DNA from: Buxus sempervirens
Lineage: Eukaryota; Streptophyta; Magnoliopsida; Buxales; Buxaceae
Length of the DNA: 64,000 nt
Assembly: GCA_947561395.2 (NCBI GenBank)
Contig: OX387184.1
Coordinates: 29,378,766-29,442,765, forward strand
Reading direction: 5' to 3'
Below are positions 36,401-49,000 of the stretch, one piece after another (the stretch's first letter is position 1; every line of letters begins with the position of its first letter). A program made the translations under genes and the position numbers. The notes below the pieces were generated by a model. It did not search any database, was not told where the DNA came from, and was given only the letters and a program-made list of their open reading frames with translations.

Positions 36401-36690
36401 TGTGGCTTTTGCCAGTGATGGTTTCTCCGGCGATTTTGGCAGCATTTCCGCGTCCTTCTTATTTTGCTGGGAAGAATTGGGAAGAGCTTGGTTAAGGTGG
36501 ATGGATTCAAGACCAAGTTTAAGAGGATTTGGACATGGTTTTGGGGTAGTTTAGGAGTATATGGGTAATTTGGGGATTATTTCGAGCTGGTGAGATTTCG
36601 GCAGAACTTGGGTAGGGGTTGGATGCAAGAAAACCGAGGAAGGAGAGGGGGGACGGCCTAGGGGGCCAGCTTGTTCAAATGAGGGGGGTG

Positions 36691-36707
36691 GCCTCTCTAT
36701 TTATAGG
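36691..36707 (-). promoter_or_regulatory. TATA box of A4 LTR
   Basis: CCTATAAATAGAGAGGC on the minus strand; the first palindrome begins about 12 bp upstream. Confidence 0.7.
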
Positions 36708-36718
36708 CAAAATTTTCG

Positions 36719-36920
36719 TGCCCGTATTTGAAGTACGGGCATGCCTTGCCCGTACTTCAAGTACGGGCGTGCCTTGCCCGTACTTAAAGTACGGGTGAAA
36801 ACGCACATTTTCAAATCCCGCAAAATCGGCCGTACGGGACGCGTGTCCCGCCACGCGTCCTCTTCTAGAAGCTTGCCCGTAGTTGAAGTACGGGCATGCC
36901 TCGCCCGTACTTTAAATACG
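36719..36920. repeat. TATA-proximal palindrome array in A4 (CCCGTAC type)
   Basis: Five hairpins of the form GCCCGTA-centre-TACGGGC with centres TTTGAAG, CTTCAAG, CTTAAAG, GTTGAAG and CTTTAAA, joined by CATGCCT or CGTGCCTT linkers. Confidence 0.88.
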
Positions 36921-37967
36921 GTCCAGCACGTTTTTAAAATGTTTGGATTTCAAACCTTTATTCAATTTGGTTTATTTAAAGATTTTTATCCGATTTTTTG
37001 ATTATTTTATTATAAAACGAGATTCTCTTATTAAAATATTATAAAGATATGATTATTTTTATTTATTTAATTCATCTATTCTGCTTTTTGCTGCTGTTTT
37101 GCCATATGGGCAGCTTTCTTTGAAATTTCAAATGTCCATAACTTCTCCGTCTGATGTCCGATTTTAGCAAATTTGGTGTCGTTGGAATCAACTCGGAACA
37201 TACTATCCACTGGGATCAAATTGGGCAGTTGAATTGGGGTCGAGCAAAAAGTCAACTTTCGCTCCCCCAAAAGTTTGACCGGCTCATAACTTCCTCATCC
37301 GGACTCCGATTCTGGCAAACTCAGTTGCGTTAGAATAGTGTCGAAATGCTCTTTTCAATGAGAGGAAGTTTGGTGGCCAATTCTCTTTAAATTAAAAAGT
37401 CAATTTTCAGGCCCCTCAGGGTTTGACTTCTTAATTGAAATTTCCATTTTCTTCATTTTTAGGGGTGCAAAAATCAGGTGTCTACACCTACTTTTTCTCC
37501 ACTTTCTATTTTTCTACCAAAGCCATCCTAATTAAGTTTCTTATCTTCTAAACACTCCTTACAGCCTAATTTATGCCTAACACTCTCTTAAATCCTAAAT
37601 ATCACCTAAAACCCAAATTAGTTACTTTTCCTCTCAATTAAGACTCGAAATCTCCTAATTACCCTTTTTCCTCTTTAGGCTTTTATTACTTCTTCTTAAT
37701 TTCTAACTTGCCTAAATAATTTATTTTCTTCTATTTTCTAATCCAAATTATTATTTAATGATTTATTTATAAATAACCCTTTTTGAAAATTACCAAAATA
37801 CCCTTTTAGGCTAATTTCCTTAAAAGTCCTTCTTTATTTACAACTTATTACTTATTTGAATTACTTATCCTCTAAATCTTCACTTTTTAGTTTAATTATA
37901 ACTTAACTCATATTTTCTTTTATTTATACCTTTATTTGTTTATTATGTGAAAATTTGGGGTCTTACA

Positions 37968-39276
37968 AAGTGCGGATTATGGACAGATTTAAAAATTTTT
38001 TGTTTTCCAATTGATTTGATTACTTTGATTGCTCATCCAAACATACTGTTTACCATTGAGAGGCTTCTAAACTATCTTATAGTGGACTTTGACACTATAT
38101 TTACAAAAATGCATGAACGCTCATGAGGGCACATGTTCCCTCCAAAATTAGACACCATATTCATGGATTTTGTACTTTTGGTTGCCTTCTATATGGATTG
38201 TGGGTAGGATGACTTCTGAGAGGAGTTAAAAACTCTTTCTATAGGCTACTCAAATCTTAGGATACAATACCTCAATTGGAAAAATACCATCACAAACACA
38301 TGGACACCATGACACTTACTTTACATGACTTGAAAGTAATTCTAAAACTGAAGGTTACCTTGTTACCTTGTGTTTACCTTCAATATGGTATCCATATCAT
38401 ACATTGGCTTTGCAAACCATGCAATCGGCCTTCCCTCAATTACAAACTCATTTCCCCATCGTAATTGTTTACTTTAGCTGAAAAGTGTTTCTCCACCTTC
38501 AAGCGTAGGGGTTTTAGGTTTTGGTTTAATGGCAACTTAGATCTCAAGCCTAGTGATGACCAGAATCAAAGATCCTCATTGTCATCACATCATTAGCTTA
38601 AAGTTCTAAGGTGAATGTTTTCATTTTCGCTTTCCGAAGTAACGACCTCGTTGCACCAAGCTACAAACATTTGGGTTTAACTTCCTATAGGTAATGGGTA
38701 GGCTATGTAAAAAATAAATAAAAAAGTGCACAGGTGCATTTGAAATAGAAGGAAACATTCACAACATCCCAATCCCTTGCCACTCTTTTCGCAGCCAAGT
38801 ATATTCACATTCACAAACCAATGCATATTTGAAAGCATATTAGAAATATTCACAAGTAAACAAGGCAATAAAATAACCTAGGCATGCTCATGTTAACCAT
38901 ACATCCATACACAACATCAAACAAGCATATGGATATGTTATCATATTATACAAAGAAATAATCAATCATGCTTGAAAAATTCAAAACATTCATTCAATCT
39001 TCAAATCACATGCTCATCATACTATTGATCAAAACATGGTTAAATTAAAGCATGCTATCATAAAAATACAGCAAGTAAGCATGGTTTAGCAAAATAAGCC
39101 TCATAAACATGTTTCTAGATACCATCACATAAATCAGATTTAAACATGCTTCTATCCTCATGCTCTAATCATAGTAATCAGATTTAAAACTCATCAAACA
39201 ATACCCAAAACAGCAAGCACTCACAATAAATGAAAAAGCATGAACAAACACTCAAAATCTGGCTTAAATTCACTAG
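37968..39276 (-). mobile_element. B leader next to the primer site
   Basis: Non-coding, AT-rich, A-rich near the right end. No domain is recognised. It continues at 15214 once C1 is passed. Confidence 0.7.
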
Positions 39277-39294
39277 TCCCCAGTGGAGTCACCA
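39277..39294 (-). other. Primer binding site of B (tRNA-Arg type)
   Basis: TGGTGACTCCACTGGGGA on the minus strand, two bases after the end of the LTR. It matches, with two differences, the TGGCGACTCCGCTGGGGA site known from Tat/Ogre elements. It fixes the orientation of family B. Confidence 0.85.
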
Positions 39295-39296
39295 GT

Positions 39297-41602
39297 TGTG
39301 AGACATGGAAAATCAATTCAATGACTTCCTAATCATCACATGGGATTAATAAGGAGAATGAGTCACCACCATTCCTTTTTAGGTGTGAATGGACACCAAA
39401 ATAATCAACTAAAATACAAAAGGCAAAACTAGAGTGAAAATAACTCTTCTTCAAAATAAAATAAAAACCAGAGATGGGTAAGGAGATTAGGTTATGAATA
39501 GGGGAAGGTGTTATGCACCCCTATTCATCCACACTAGGTTGTTGCAAACTATTTTTCATGCTAGAAAGAAAGCTTGCAAGTAAACCAAATCAAAAGTATG
39601 AAAAAGAACAAAAAAGGATGTATGGTTTTTCCATATAAATGATCCAACTAATTCTGGATCCTTCATATGAATACACCATTTCTAGGGTTTCATGATTGAG
39701 TAAAAAACAAGATAAAAATCAAAGAAAGCAAACCTAAAGTAAAACCTTAAAAAAACTAGATTTAAGTTGAATCCTTGAAATCTTGGAACTACATAGATAA
39801 AGTAAAAAATCTTTTGACAAAATATTGAAGAATAAACTTGAACAATCTAGGGTACAGATCTGGTCTAGATCTCTCATTAGTTGAGAGATTTAAACTAGAT
39901 ACACCCATGTTGATGAAAAACATCAAAAAGGGAAAGTTTAGACCATATGATCCTCTCTCAAAGATTAAAACCACTTAAAATTCACCTCATAATATTGAAG
40001 AATAAATCTGAACAATTCTAGGGTACAGATCTAGTCCAGATTTCTCATTAGTTGAGAGATCTAAGCCAGATACACCTATGTTGATGAAAAAACATAAAAA
40101 ATGGGGAGTTTATACCATAGGATCTTCTCTGAAAAATTAAAACAACTCAAAAATCACCTCATGAAACCCTAAAGGTTACTTTACGGCTTCTGATTTCAAA
40201 TCTACCATATTCATCATGGTAGATCCAGAATCCTAGCCTAATAATCACCAAAAGAAAGAAAACAATGTGGTGGGTGTAGTTGTGTAGAAAACCAACATTC
40301 TAGGAGGAAAAGGAGATCTAATGCTATGAACAGCATAGATCCATGATATTCCTCCATATTTCAGCAATAAACAGTCACATAACCTAAACAGAATATTAAA
40401 AATATACATATCAAAGATTAAAACTCATAAGGGTCTACCCTACGGATCCATTTCTGTTCTCCTTTCCCCTAGTTCTCTTTTCACGTTTTATGGCTAGAGA
40501 AGATGCTTGAGGTACTCGGATTTAGGTTTGGGGTTACAACCATACACAGGCCTTATTCTACAGGAAAAGTAGAAGAATAGAATAATCCTAGAATTTAAAA
40601 TAGAAAAGAAAAGGGAAGAGAGGCTTACCTAGATTTGAGAAGGCAGAGAGGCAGGGGTTCCCCTCTTCACTTGGAGCTCTTCTAGCTTCAATTCTTAGCC
40701 ATTTGCTTGAGGTTAGGCCCTCTATTTATAGGCAAACCCAAGGGCATGGTTGGTCATAAGGGTATGCCAAAATAAGGTTCTAGAATGTTCCACCTTAGTT
40801 TTAAAACTTGAGTTGGGGTAAATCTGAAAACCGACGTAGGGTAAAAAGGGGAGGTTGCATCTCCTAGAGAGAGGTAAGATTGTAAATAAAGCTCAGAAAT
40901 CAAGTATTTACAAATTCACACAAAATTGCTCGTGACCGCATATAGATTGCGGTCATGCCTTGACCGTATTCTGAATGCATTCAAGGCCAAAGCGCATAAT
41001 AAATGCAGACAAGACCAAAATGGCCTTTCTGCATAGCCTTGACCCTTACCTACACAGGCAATATTTATTTACATGTAATATCATTTAAGTAAATGTCCTC
41101 GTATTTTTTAATCTCCATTTACTTAGGATATTACATGTAAATAAGCAAACACCCCCCCCCCCCCCCCCAATTTGAATCCATTAAAAATAATTCCAGACCC
41201 AAATTCCAAGTGAATAAAAAGTCAACTTTCCAGTTCAAGGCTAAATTCTGGTTTTTCAGGTCCGGTAAAAAGATTCAACATGTTAATACCAAGATATTTG
41301 TCAAGATTTAAAGGTTCAAAAAATTCATTTATGCAATAAAATCGCTAAAAACCTAATTACCAGGAAAAATTATCTTGAAATCTTGCCTTGAAAATATTTC
41401 ATTTTTGGGGGTCAAAAGTCAACAAAATTCAACTGGAAAAGTTTGACTTTGCTCAAAAGATTGAATTTGGGCCTTTTCTTTTGTGGTTTTGGATTCAAAT
41501 GGGTTAAGGATCTCAAACCCAATGCTAAGAATTGAAAATTCCAATAAAATATTTCTCTCCTTCTAGATTTATTAAAAATCGTGCAATTTTGGGGTGTCTA
41601 CA
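39297..41602 (-). repeat. B2: 5' LTR of element B
   Basis: 2,306 bp, TGTAGACACCCC...GTCTCACA on the minus strand. The TATA box CCTATAAATAGA is at 40721-40732. A GACCGCA/TGCGGTC hairpin lies near 40933-40953, about 200 bp upstream of the TATA box. A run of about 17 C lies near 41153-41168. The right edge abuts copia LTR sequence at 41603. Confidence 0.92.
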
Positions 41603-41652
41603 CCTATTCACCCCCTCTAGGTATTGTTAGAGTCTAAAGCGTGTTTTTCCAT
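41603..41652 (+). repeat. Right end of copia 5' LTR
   Basis: CCTATTCACCCCCTCTAGG and GTATTGTTAGAGTCTAAA match the end of the 3' LTR at 60252-60290. The rest of this LTR lies left of element B, outside the window. Confidence 0.85.
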
Positions 41653-41664
41653 TGGTATCAGAGC
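41653..41664 (+). other. Primer binding site of the copia element
   Basis: TGGTATCAGAGC, complementary to initiator tRNA-Met. Confidence 0.95.
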
Positions 41665-41693
41665 TGTTAACCGGATCCTTGACTCTGTTAGTC

Positions 41694-41914
41694 ATGGACA
41701 AGTCTTCCACTGCCCCACCCTTCTTTGATGGCAGTAATTATGCCTATTGGAAAGTCCGTATGAGAGCCTATCTGAAGGCTATTGATGAAAAGTTTGGAGA
41801 AGTGTTGAGAGAGGATGGACTCCACCCACTATTATTATAGATGGTGAATTTAAGCCCAAATATCCTACTCAATGGACCAGAGGAGAGTTGATTGATGTAA
41901 ATCACAATAGTAAA
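41694..41914 (+). pseudogene. Copia gag, N-terminal part
   Basis: Starts MDKSSTAPPFFDGSNYAYWK and VRMRAYLKAID, the usual opening of copia/SIRE gag. It is cut at 41914 by E1; the next gag sequence is at 50960. Confidence 0.88.
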
Positions 41915-42027
41915 TGTAAAATCCCAGATTTTAGTAACTAAACTAATTGGTTAATAATATGCAAGAGATGAGGTCTTGGTTCAACCCGAAGGAGTTCAAG
42001 ATGAACTGGATATGATAGGGAAGCCTA

Positions 42028-45000
42028 TGTAATGCCCCGAACCCGGGTCAGTGCAAACCGGCACCTAACCCGAACCCGGTTCGCTACTGTAACAATCTAA
42101 GTCCGGTTCAACAACCAAAATCGAGGTGTTACCACGAAGCTGGGGTCAGATACAAACTAAGATTGACAATAATTTTAAAAACTAATTAATTATATCAGAG
42201 TTCTGGTGGGAAATAATACAATTCTTTATTTCATAATTATCAATTCAGTTTACAATAGGGTTGTCTAATCAAAGTGTGAACAATATTATTAATTATAATT
42301 CTACTCGTCAAATAAACCCCATCTTCGTGATCTCTTCAAGCAACCTGAAAAATAGGGGAAAACGGAGTGAGATTTACATCTCAGCAAGTAGCAGGTGCAT
42401 GCAATTAGAAACAATCCAATGTAAGCAATAGTCATGAGGTATGCGATTAATCAACAATAAGACGAGAAATTCAAGTTATCTATAGCAATTCCAAATAAAG
42501 CGATGAAATAGATAATCATGTATAAGAACCAGCAATTGGTGTTAACGGGGTAAAACCAACAAAAGCGATAAAACACGTGCCATTGCAGGACTCACAAAGA
42601 TGATAAGTATTTGAGATGACACTCAACTAAATGCTATACCACCGTACGGCTTAGGGGCAGTGCTACTAATGATACTCAAGCCCCATGCAGCGCAGCTATA
42701 GACAAGAGCCGTAGTCACCGACTTATTGCGCACGAACTCAACAGAGTTGGTATGTACCACTAGCATGCATAATCGGAATCAATACATGGAGATGGTCGCT
42801 TATCCACATGTATAGGGAATCACCAGTGGCTCACTGGGGTGTTCCTTCAGACATAGGACCTTCCCAGAGCAAACTAACTTGCAAGGGAAGCACGCTCGCA
42901 TATAGGAGTAACTCAACCCAAACTAAATACCACTTAGCTAACCAGCCAAAACTATGGATCCATATACTACTAAGCCCACTGACACAAACCACGATAAAAT
43001 CACATACGAGAGGACACGCTACTATAGGAGGCATACACACTTTTACCCGTAAAGGATTACACACCTCCACACAAAGGATTACCCATCTTTGTCGTAAAAG
43101 CTAGTATCAACTCAACCATAAAAGCCGTATCACCCAACCGTAAAAGAAAAACTAATAATATCATACCATATACCAATCCATACCCAAATATTTAATTCCA
43201 AGAGAAAACCATGATTCAATCTTTGAAAATCCAAATAAAGCCTTTTTCGGAATAACATATGCAATTTCCCAATTATATTCAAAATAAAACTCATGGATCA
43301 TAATTTTGATAAAAATCAGCGTTTATGTAATTCCAGAAACCAATATTCATATTTAAAGTATAAACCAGAAGTAATTCAAGTCTTGCTTAGAGTTTTCCCT
43401 ATTAATCCCTTTATTGTAATCCAAGTTCTCATATTGTTACCTAAGATAGTATTTATTCCAATTTTCTGTATTTACAATTTCCAGCATACTCTACAGATTT
43501 AAAATCAAGTTTAGAAGATGCTTTTAATCCATAAACACAAGCTGGTATCATTCCCATTGTTGTTACCTTCAAATTAGTCCCTTTCATATCCTATCCTATC
43601 CTTAGGATCTCCTATTACTTGGTTATTTTCAAAATATAATTTTATAAGTTTTTATACTTTAATTAGGTCTTTATAAAGATGCTAGTATGCTTCACTTATT
43701 AGAAAAATTATCGGATATTTATTCGTATTACAAAAATCACCAAAATCTATAAATTTTGCATAGAGCGCCTACCTCTACAGAGCTAGGCGATCTTGGGCAG
43801 TCCGAGGAGCTCGTGTAAATTTTAACAGAAATTTCCAGATTTATAAAGTTCGGATTTTTAGGCTTTTGCTATATGTTTCCTTGGTCTAAATTAATCTATT
43901 AATATTCTAAAACATATCTAAAGCCCTCTAGACTAATTCTCATCAATTAAATACCATCCTACAATTATTTGCATGATCAAACCAAGTTTCCTTCATTACT
44001 TTAACAAAACCTTCAAGAATACCAATCACTAAAATATAAATACTTTGATTCCATGTAAATACTGTTCCGACTAATCCATTCAAACCATATAAAATCACAG
44101 AAAATGAAATCATGCAGTTCCTCCAGTTTTCAAGGGTTACTACTTGCCTTATACGCTAAAATCCATCTTCCTTTGGAGTCTCTAATTCTGGACCTGACTT
44201 TTGCTCCCAAACGCACCAACCTAGAGTTCCCCAATTCACAACTCCACCGTTCACATTGTCGTTCCATTAGTGAAGATCAAAACCTCCACATTTGAAGTCG
44301 ATCCACCGTACGGATTTTCCCTGATCTCGATTTGATGGATACTAGTGGGACAACTCCATCAACAGCCTTCTTCCTTTCTCTCCCTCTTTTTTCTCATTAT
44401 AAAACCGACGAAAATTCTCTCTTGTTTCACCTTAATCTCCTATTTATACTTGGCTTTAGAAGTCCTAAACCAACCCTAATAGGCTCCTTTAATTTGGGCT
44501 AACCCAACCAAGGTCTAGTTAAAGTCTAACACCTTCTAATTTAATTCCTACTTTTTCTCCACCTTTTATTTTTCCACTTAAACAATACTAATTAAATCTC
44601 TTATAATCTAAACTCCTACTTACAACCTATTTTCGTGCATAATAATTATTTAAACCCTAATATCACCTAAAATCCAAATTAAGTTACTTTTCTCCCAATT
44701 AATACCCAAAATCTCCTAATTACCCTCTTTCCACATTTGGGCTTTTGTTAATTCCTTTTAATTTTTAACTTGTCTAAATAAATTATTTTCTTCTATTTTC
44801 TAATCCTAGTTATTATTTAATGATCTATTTATTAATTACCTTTTTCTGAAAATTACCAAAATACCCTTTTTACTTTTTTAGGCTAATTTCCTTAAAAATT
44901 CTTTCTTTATTTACAACTTATGACTTATTTGAATTAATTATCTTCTAAATCTTCACTTTTTAGTTTAACTAAGACTTAAACTCATATTTTCTTTTATTTA

Positions 45001-45036
45001 TTATTTATTTATTATGTGAAAATTTGGGGTTTTACA
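42028..45036 (-). mobile_element. C2: solo C-family LTR in E1
   Basis: 3,009 bp, TGTAATGCCCCGAACC...GGGGTTTTACA, with the duplication gccta (42023-42027 and 45037-45041). Collinear with C1 throughout, without C1's inserts. It shows the empty sites of both B1 and A4. Confidence 0.93.
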
Positions 45037-45854
45037 GCCTATATAAGGTGAGCACCTAATTATTGACCTAAATATAGTTTAATATATTAATTATTGTGCT
45101 ATTATAATATTAGTAGGAATTAATTGTATTATAATCAAGGAGAATACAAAGGGATTTGGTCGAACCCAAGGATAGTGGGTTGACCCAAGGGTTGAATTGG
45201 TTTAATGGGTTGATTTAAATTGGCTTAAAGGAGAAGGGGAAAATTAGTAAAAGACTTTAAATAAATTAAACAAAGACCTAGTAGTGCATGGAGTTATGCA
45301 CGTCCATCACAAATTTAGAAACTAGCCGTGAGGTTTCCTTGCTTGTTTCCTATTCTTCTCTTAGTTGCCTTGTGATCAAAACCTAAACCCTAAACAAATT
45401 GTGGGAGTCGTCTTAGAGAAGGAGGAGTATTTTTGTGCATAGAGAACTCAGGTAAGAGCAAGTTAATAACAAGTTCTGTTTTGGAGATTTTCGTATGTTA
45501 AAGAGTTTTTAAAAGTGTGATTTTTAAACCAGACGTGATCGGACTTGTTGGGATCGTTTGACAAAACTTTGGGGTGATATTTCGAGGCTCTTAGAGGAGA
45601 TTTAAGTTCCTAAAACCAGGTAAGTAGTCCCTTGACACTTACAAAAATCTAAATTTGCGTTTTAGACGATATTCATGGTTATTCGATGTTTGATGCGTTG
45701 ATTTTGTTATTTATGATGTTTTTATGTGTTGGGAATTGTTCTAGCATGTGTATAATGTATTTTGGAATGATTTAGAATGGTTTTTATGCATTGATTATTG
45801 AGTTGTGGAATTTTTATTAAATTTCGCAAAGTTACGGATTTTTCACGTATTGGA

Positions 45855-46030
45855 CCGCCTGAGCAGTCGCTCGAGCGATCTATGTATATAGTTGAAAACC
45901 CGAGAGCAATTTTACCCAGATTGTACTACCGCTAGAACAGTCGCTCAAGCGACCTATCGAGCGACCTACCCTGAAATTACCTGTTTTGTAAGGCCGATCG
46001 AGTGCCTTTGGCCGCTCGAGTGACCAGTTT
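45855..46030. repeat. GCTCGAGCGAC palindrome cluster in E1
   Basis: GTCGCTCGAGCGATC, GTCGCTCAAGCGACC, ATCGAGCGACC and GCCGCTCGAGTGACC follow each other over about 175 bp, about 810 bp downstream of the E1 TATA box. Confidence 0.75.
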
Positions 46031-49000
46031 GTCAGATTTTGGGAAACTTGACTTTTCAACCTAGTTTTCACTAAGGAAGTGGTTCTATTCAATTTTAGCC
46101 TATGTACCATCAAGATTGGGGTATTTGGGAAGTGTTTGCATTGGTGGATGTTTAAAATTCAATTTTATAAAGATTTTGGGTTGATGTTTCTAAAGAAGAA
46201 CTTTTACATGATTCTATTATTCCAAAAGGTTTTATTTTTAACCAAGGTTGATTTTGTGTGTTCATATACATGTTTTTGGGTGATATGAAGGTATTATATG
46301 CATCGATGGAGTCGATACACATTCGAGACATATTGACCCGTTGAAACCTAGAGTTTTGGACATATGACTTGGTACATTCTATTTTGTTTTTGGGTCACAT
46401 GGTGTGACAAGGCAGGTGCCTGATTTATTGTATCCCGCATGGGCGGATTTGGTTACAAATATGGTTTTGTATTTGGTTGGTGTCATTGAGAAGTATGTCC
46501 ATTACCCTGGTTGGTTTTCTCACTGTTTAGTGGGCTTAGCAGTTATGTGGATCCATAGAATAGCTAGCAAGTGAAATGTGTATTAGAGGGGTTTGAATTC
46601 TGTATCTGAGGCATTCCATCATCTCAAGGATAGTACCGCTCCTAGATTGGTCGGTCACTACGTTACCCACTCTTGGATTGGTTGGGCCGTACATGTTAAC
46701 GCATGGTTGGGTTCTTCTGTTGGTGTTGAATAGCCAGACTGTAGGGCAGCTGGTCCATCGTAATTCTGTTAGGTAGCATATTGGCACATGTCTACTCTCT
46801 TTATCTGGTATACTATTTCATGAGTCCCATGAGGTGGACAAATTGTATTTCAATGTTGTCTTAATTCTTAGTGTGGTTATTCGGATTAAGCGTTGCATAT
46901 TTTATTATAGTCAACTATTTGCATGACTGCTTACTGTGATAATGTTTTTCACATTATTGTTTTATCGATTTTGTTTTCAGATACTCCTGGAGAGGACGTT
47001 GCCAGGGTAGAGACACCGGGTGAATACTGTGCTTACCAGGAAAAAGACTATTTCATTCCTGTGTAGGACATGGAGAGACATTAGATTTACATTCTTACGG
47101 ATTAATTTCAGTATTTTGATTTAAGAGTTGATGTTTTTTAAAGGATGATTGGTATCTGTGCGCGCATCGGAAACGCGGCACGGGAAAGTTCGGAGTCGCC
47201 ACCACCTGATGGGGTGCAGGCGGACACCTGGGTGCCTAAGTTTGTCTATTTTGGGCTTTGGTCTTGCGGCTTGAGATTCTAAGTCGGGGTCTCGGTTGCG
47301 GTCTGGGGAAGTCCGTAGACACCCCAGTCCACCCCGTCGGATGACGGGTCCCGTGGGTTCCCTGGTTTGAGTCAGCTTACTTTGGTTTCACCCGATTCCT
47401 AATCCAGCATGCTATTTTTGTTTAAGTCTGGCGGGACCACTTGAGTGGTGTGGGTCCCTTTAATTGATTTTATCTTGCTTATTTAAATGTACTGAGTCTG
47501 ATGGGGCGAGCCCCATTGGAAGGCCCGGGATGTCCTTGGTGGGCTTGGTTAAGCCCATGTGCCTCTGGTGGGCCTCTGCCTAAGCCTAGGAGGCCCTTTA
47601 GGCTTGGATGAAGTGGGTTATTTTTACTTAGTTCATTCAAGTTGGAGACTTAGTGATTTTCATGCAATGGGTGGGTCGGCATTGGTTTGCGGGCCCCTGG
47701 GTGGGCCCCCATGAAGGTTGCCAACGTACTTTCAATTTATTTTATTTAAATTGGCGAAGGTGTTCTGGACATCAGGCTTGGGGCCCATAATCCAGCTTAG
47801 GGTTTGAAAACCCAAATTCCATGAAGTGAGGGTTCAAACCCCCACTTGGTTTGGTTAGTGGGCTTTGGCGGGCCCGATAGGCCCTAGCCCTGGGTCTCGG
47901 CCAAACCACGCAATCTAAACATTCCACACATCAAGGTCGGGTGGGCCGCATTGGGTTTGGCCCGCCTGGTTCGACTAATTAATTTTGCTTCAATTGCTTA
48001 ATTGCATGCACAAGGGTTTGTTGGGCCCCGTTGGAAGGCCCACGAGTGTTTCCAATCGGACCGGCATCTAGGTCCCATGTTGGGTTTCCGGGTGACCCGG
48101 AAACCCTATTGGTTCACTTGGTTTGGCTCAAACCATCACAAAATTCGGCAAAGAACCCCAAAAAGCATAAAAACTGTATTTCTGTGTGTATCCGGCCTTA
48201 GTTGCAGAATACACATAGGCCATAGGTGATCCAGCCTGAGTTGCTGGATCACCTCAAAAATAGCCTTTTTCGGGCTTTGGCCATTGGGGTGGTTTCCAGG
48301 GGCTTCCTAGGGCCTTCTACAAGTCTTGTGGGCCCCTGGGAAGGCCCACATTGGTTCAGAGTCGGGGAAAGGCCTCATTTGTGGTTTTACCTTGGATTTC
48401 TCCACAAAATGAGGGATGAGAAGAGAGTATGGAGTTGCTGCCCCTCTCCTTTCTCTCCGGCAATTCCGGCAAGGTGTAGGGGTCTTGGCACCCCTACTTT
48501 GGTGGCCTAACTTCACTGGGCAAGGAACAGTTAAAGGCCCAACAGCAAGGCCTATTGCACCGTGTTGCACCAATGAGCATGTAAAGTATACATGCAAAGG
48601 AGAAGCATGAAGAAGAAAAGAAGAAAAGAAGAAAAGAAACCTGATGCATGGGATGGGAACAACGACTGTAAAGTGGGGTTGTGGAGGGAACATGCAAGCC
48701 TAGGTTAGTGTGGTGGGGCGCATGGGTGTTGGCATACGAAAATACAGAGGGTATTTATAGGTAGGGGATCATGCTCATATAGATATGTCACAAGAAAAAT
48801 AGCAAGTTACCAAGGCAGCCTTAGTGCACGTGAACCGACAGCATGCATGGTTTCCCTTTTTTTTAAAAGAGAGCAATTATACGAGAGGTGGGGAGTGGGT
48901 AGAGGTGCTGCTGCTGGGAAGGTGCTGCTGCTGTTCCCAGCAGCAGCCCATGCAAGCATCTCTAGTGGGCTGCGGGGGTGAGGGGGACATTCTTGCATGC

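Larger units (their letters stand above)
35127..37486 (-). mobile_element. A4: solo A-type Tat LTR in C1 (CCCGTAC subfamily)
   Basis: 2,360 bp, starting TGTGCGTACCCC and ending GGTGTCTACA, with the duplication cctac (35122-35126 and 37487-37491). C2 at 44545-44560 shows the same site without an insert. Contains a PBS-like core (35205-35214) and a palindrome array next to its TATA box. Its terminal word GGTGTCTACA equals that of family B, linking A and B. Confidence 0.93.
15215..37967 (-). mobile_element. C1: Tekay-like solo LTR in B, with two nested insertions
   Basis: Starts TGTAACGCTTCGAACC and ends GGGGTCTTACA, flanked by the perfect duplication aagtg (15210-15214 and 37968-37972). Without its inserts it is about 3.0 kb, matching C2 (3,009 bp). 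Pieces: 15215-15275, 32662-35126 and 37492-37967. The ends resemble the D LTR (TGTAACGCCCC...GGGGTTTTACA), so a chromovirus LTR on the minus strand is inferred. A TATA box (TATAAATAG) lies near 35015 on the minus strand. Confidence 0.9.
964..41602 (-). mobile_element. Element B: Tat/Ogre-type gypsy element, gag only, with nested insertions
   Basis: Read on the minus strand: 5' LTR 39297-41602, tRNA-Arg-type primer site 39277-39294, long leader (37968-39276, then 12622-15214), gag 11006-12621, non-coding 3' part 7619-11005 and 4189-4295, and a 3' LTR seen in two pieces (964-1087 and 3829-4188) around an insertion and the assembly gap. Leaving out inserts, the interior is about 9 kb. I see no protease, RT, RNase H or integrase in it, so it is probably a non-autonomous, gag-only derivative moved by a related element. 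It lies in the 5' LTR of the copia element: 41603 onward is copia LTR sequence. Its own target duplication cannot be seen because its left end is off the window. It is broken many times and is older than everything nested in it. Confidence 0.8.

Noticed and set aside
32657-45036. C1 and C2 as the two LTRs of one element
   Set aside because: They have the same orientation and length, but each has its own perfect target duplication (aagtg for C1, gccta for C2), so they are separate solo LTRs.
48307-48693. 128-residue open frame in A3
   Set aside because: LTR sequence; not kept in A2 or A5.
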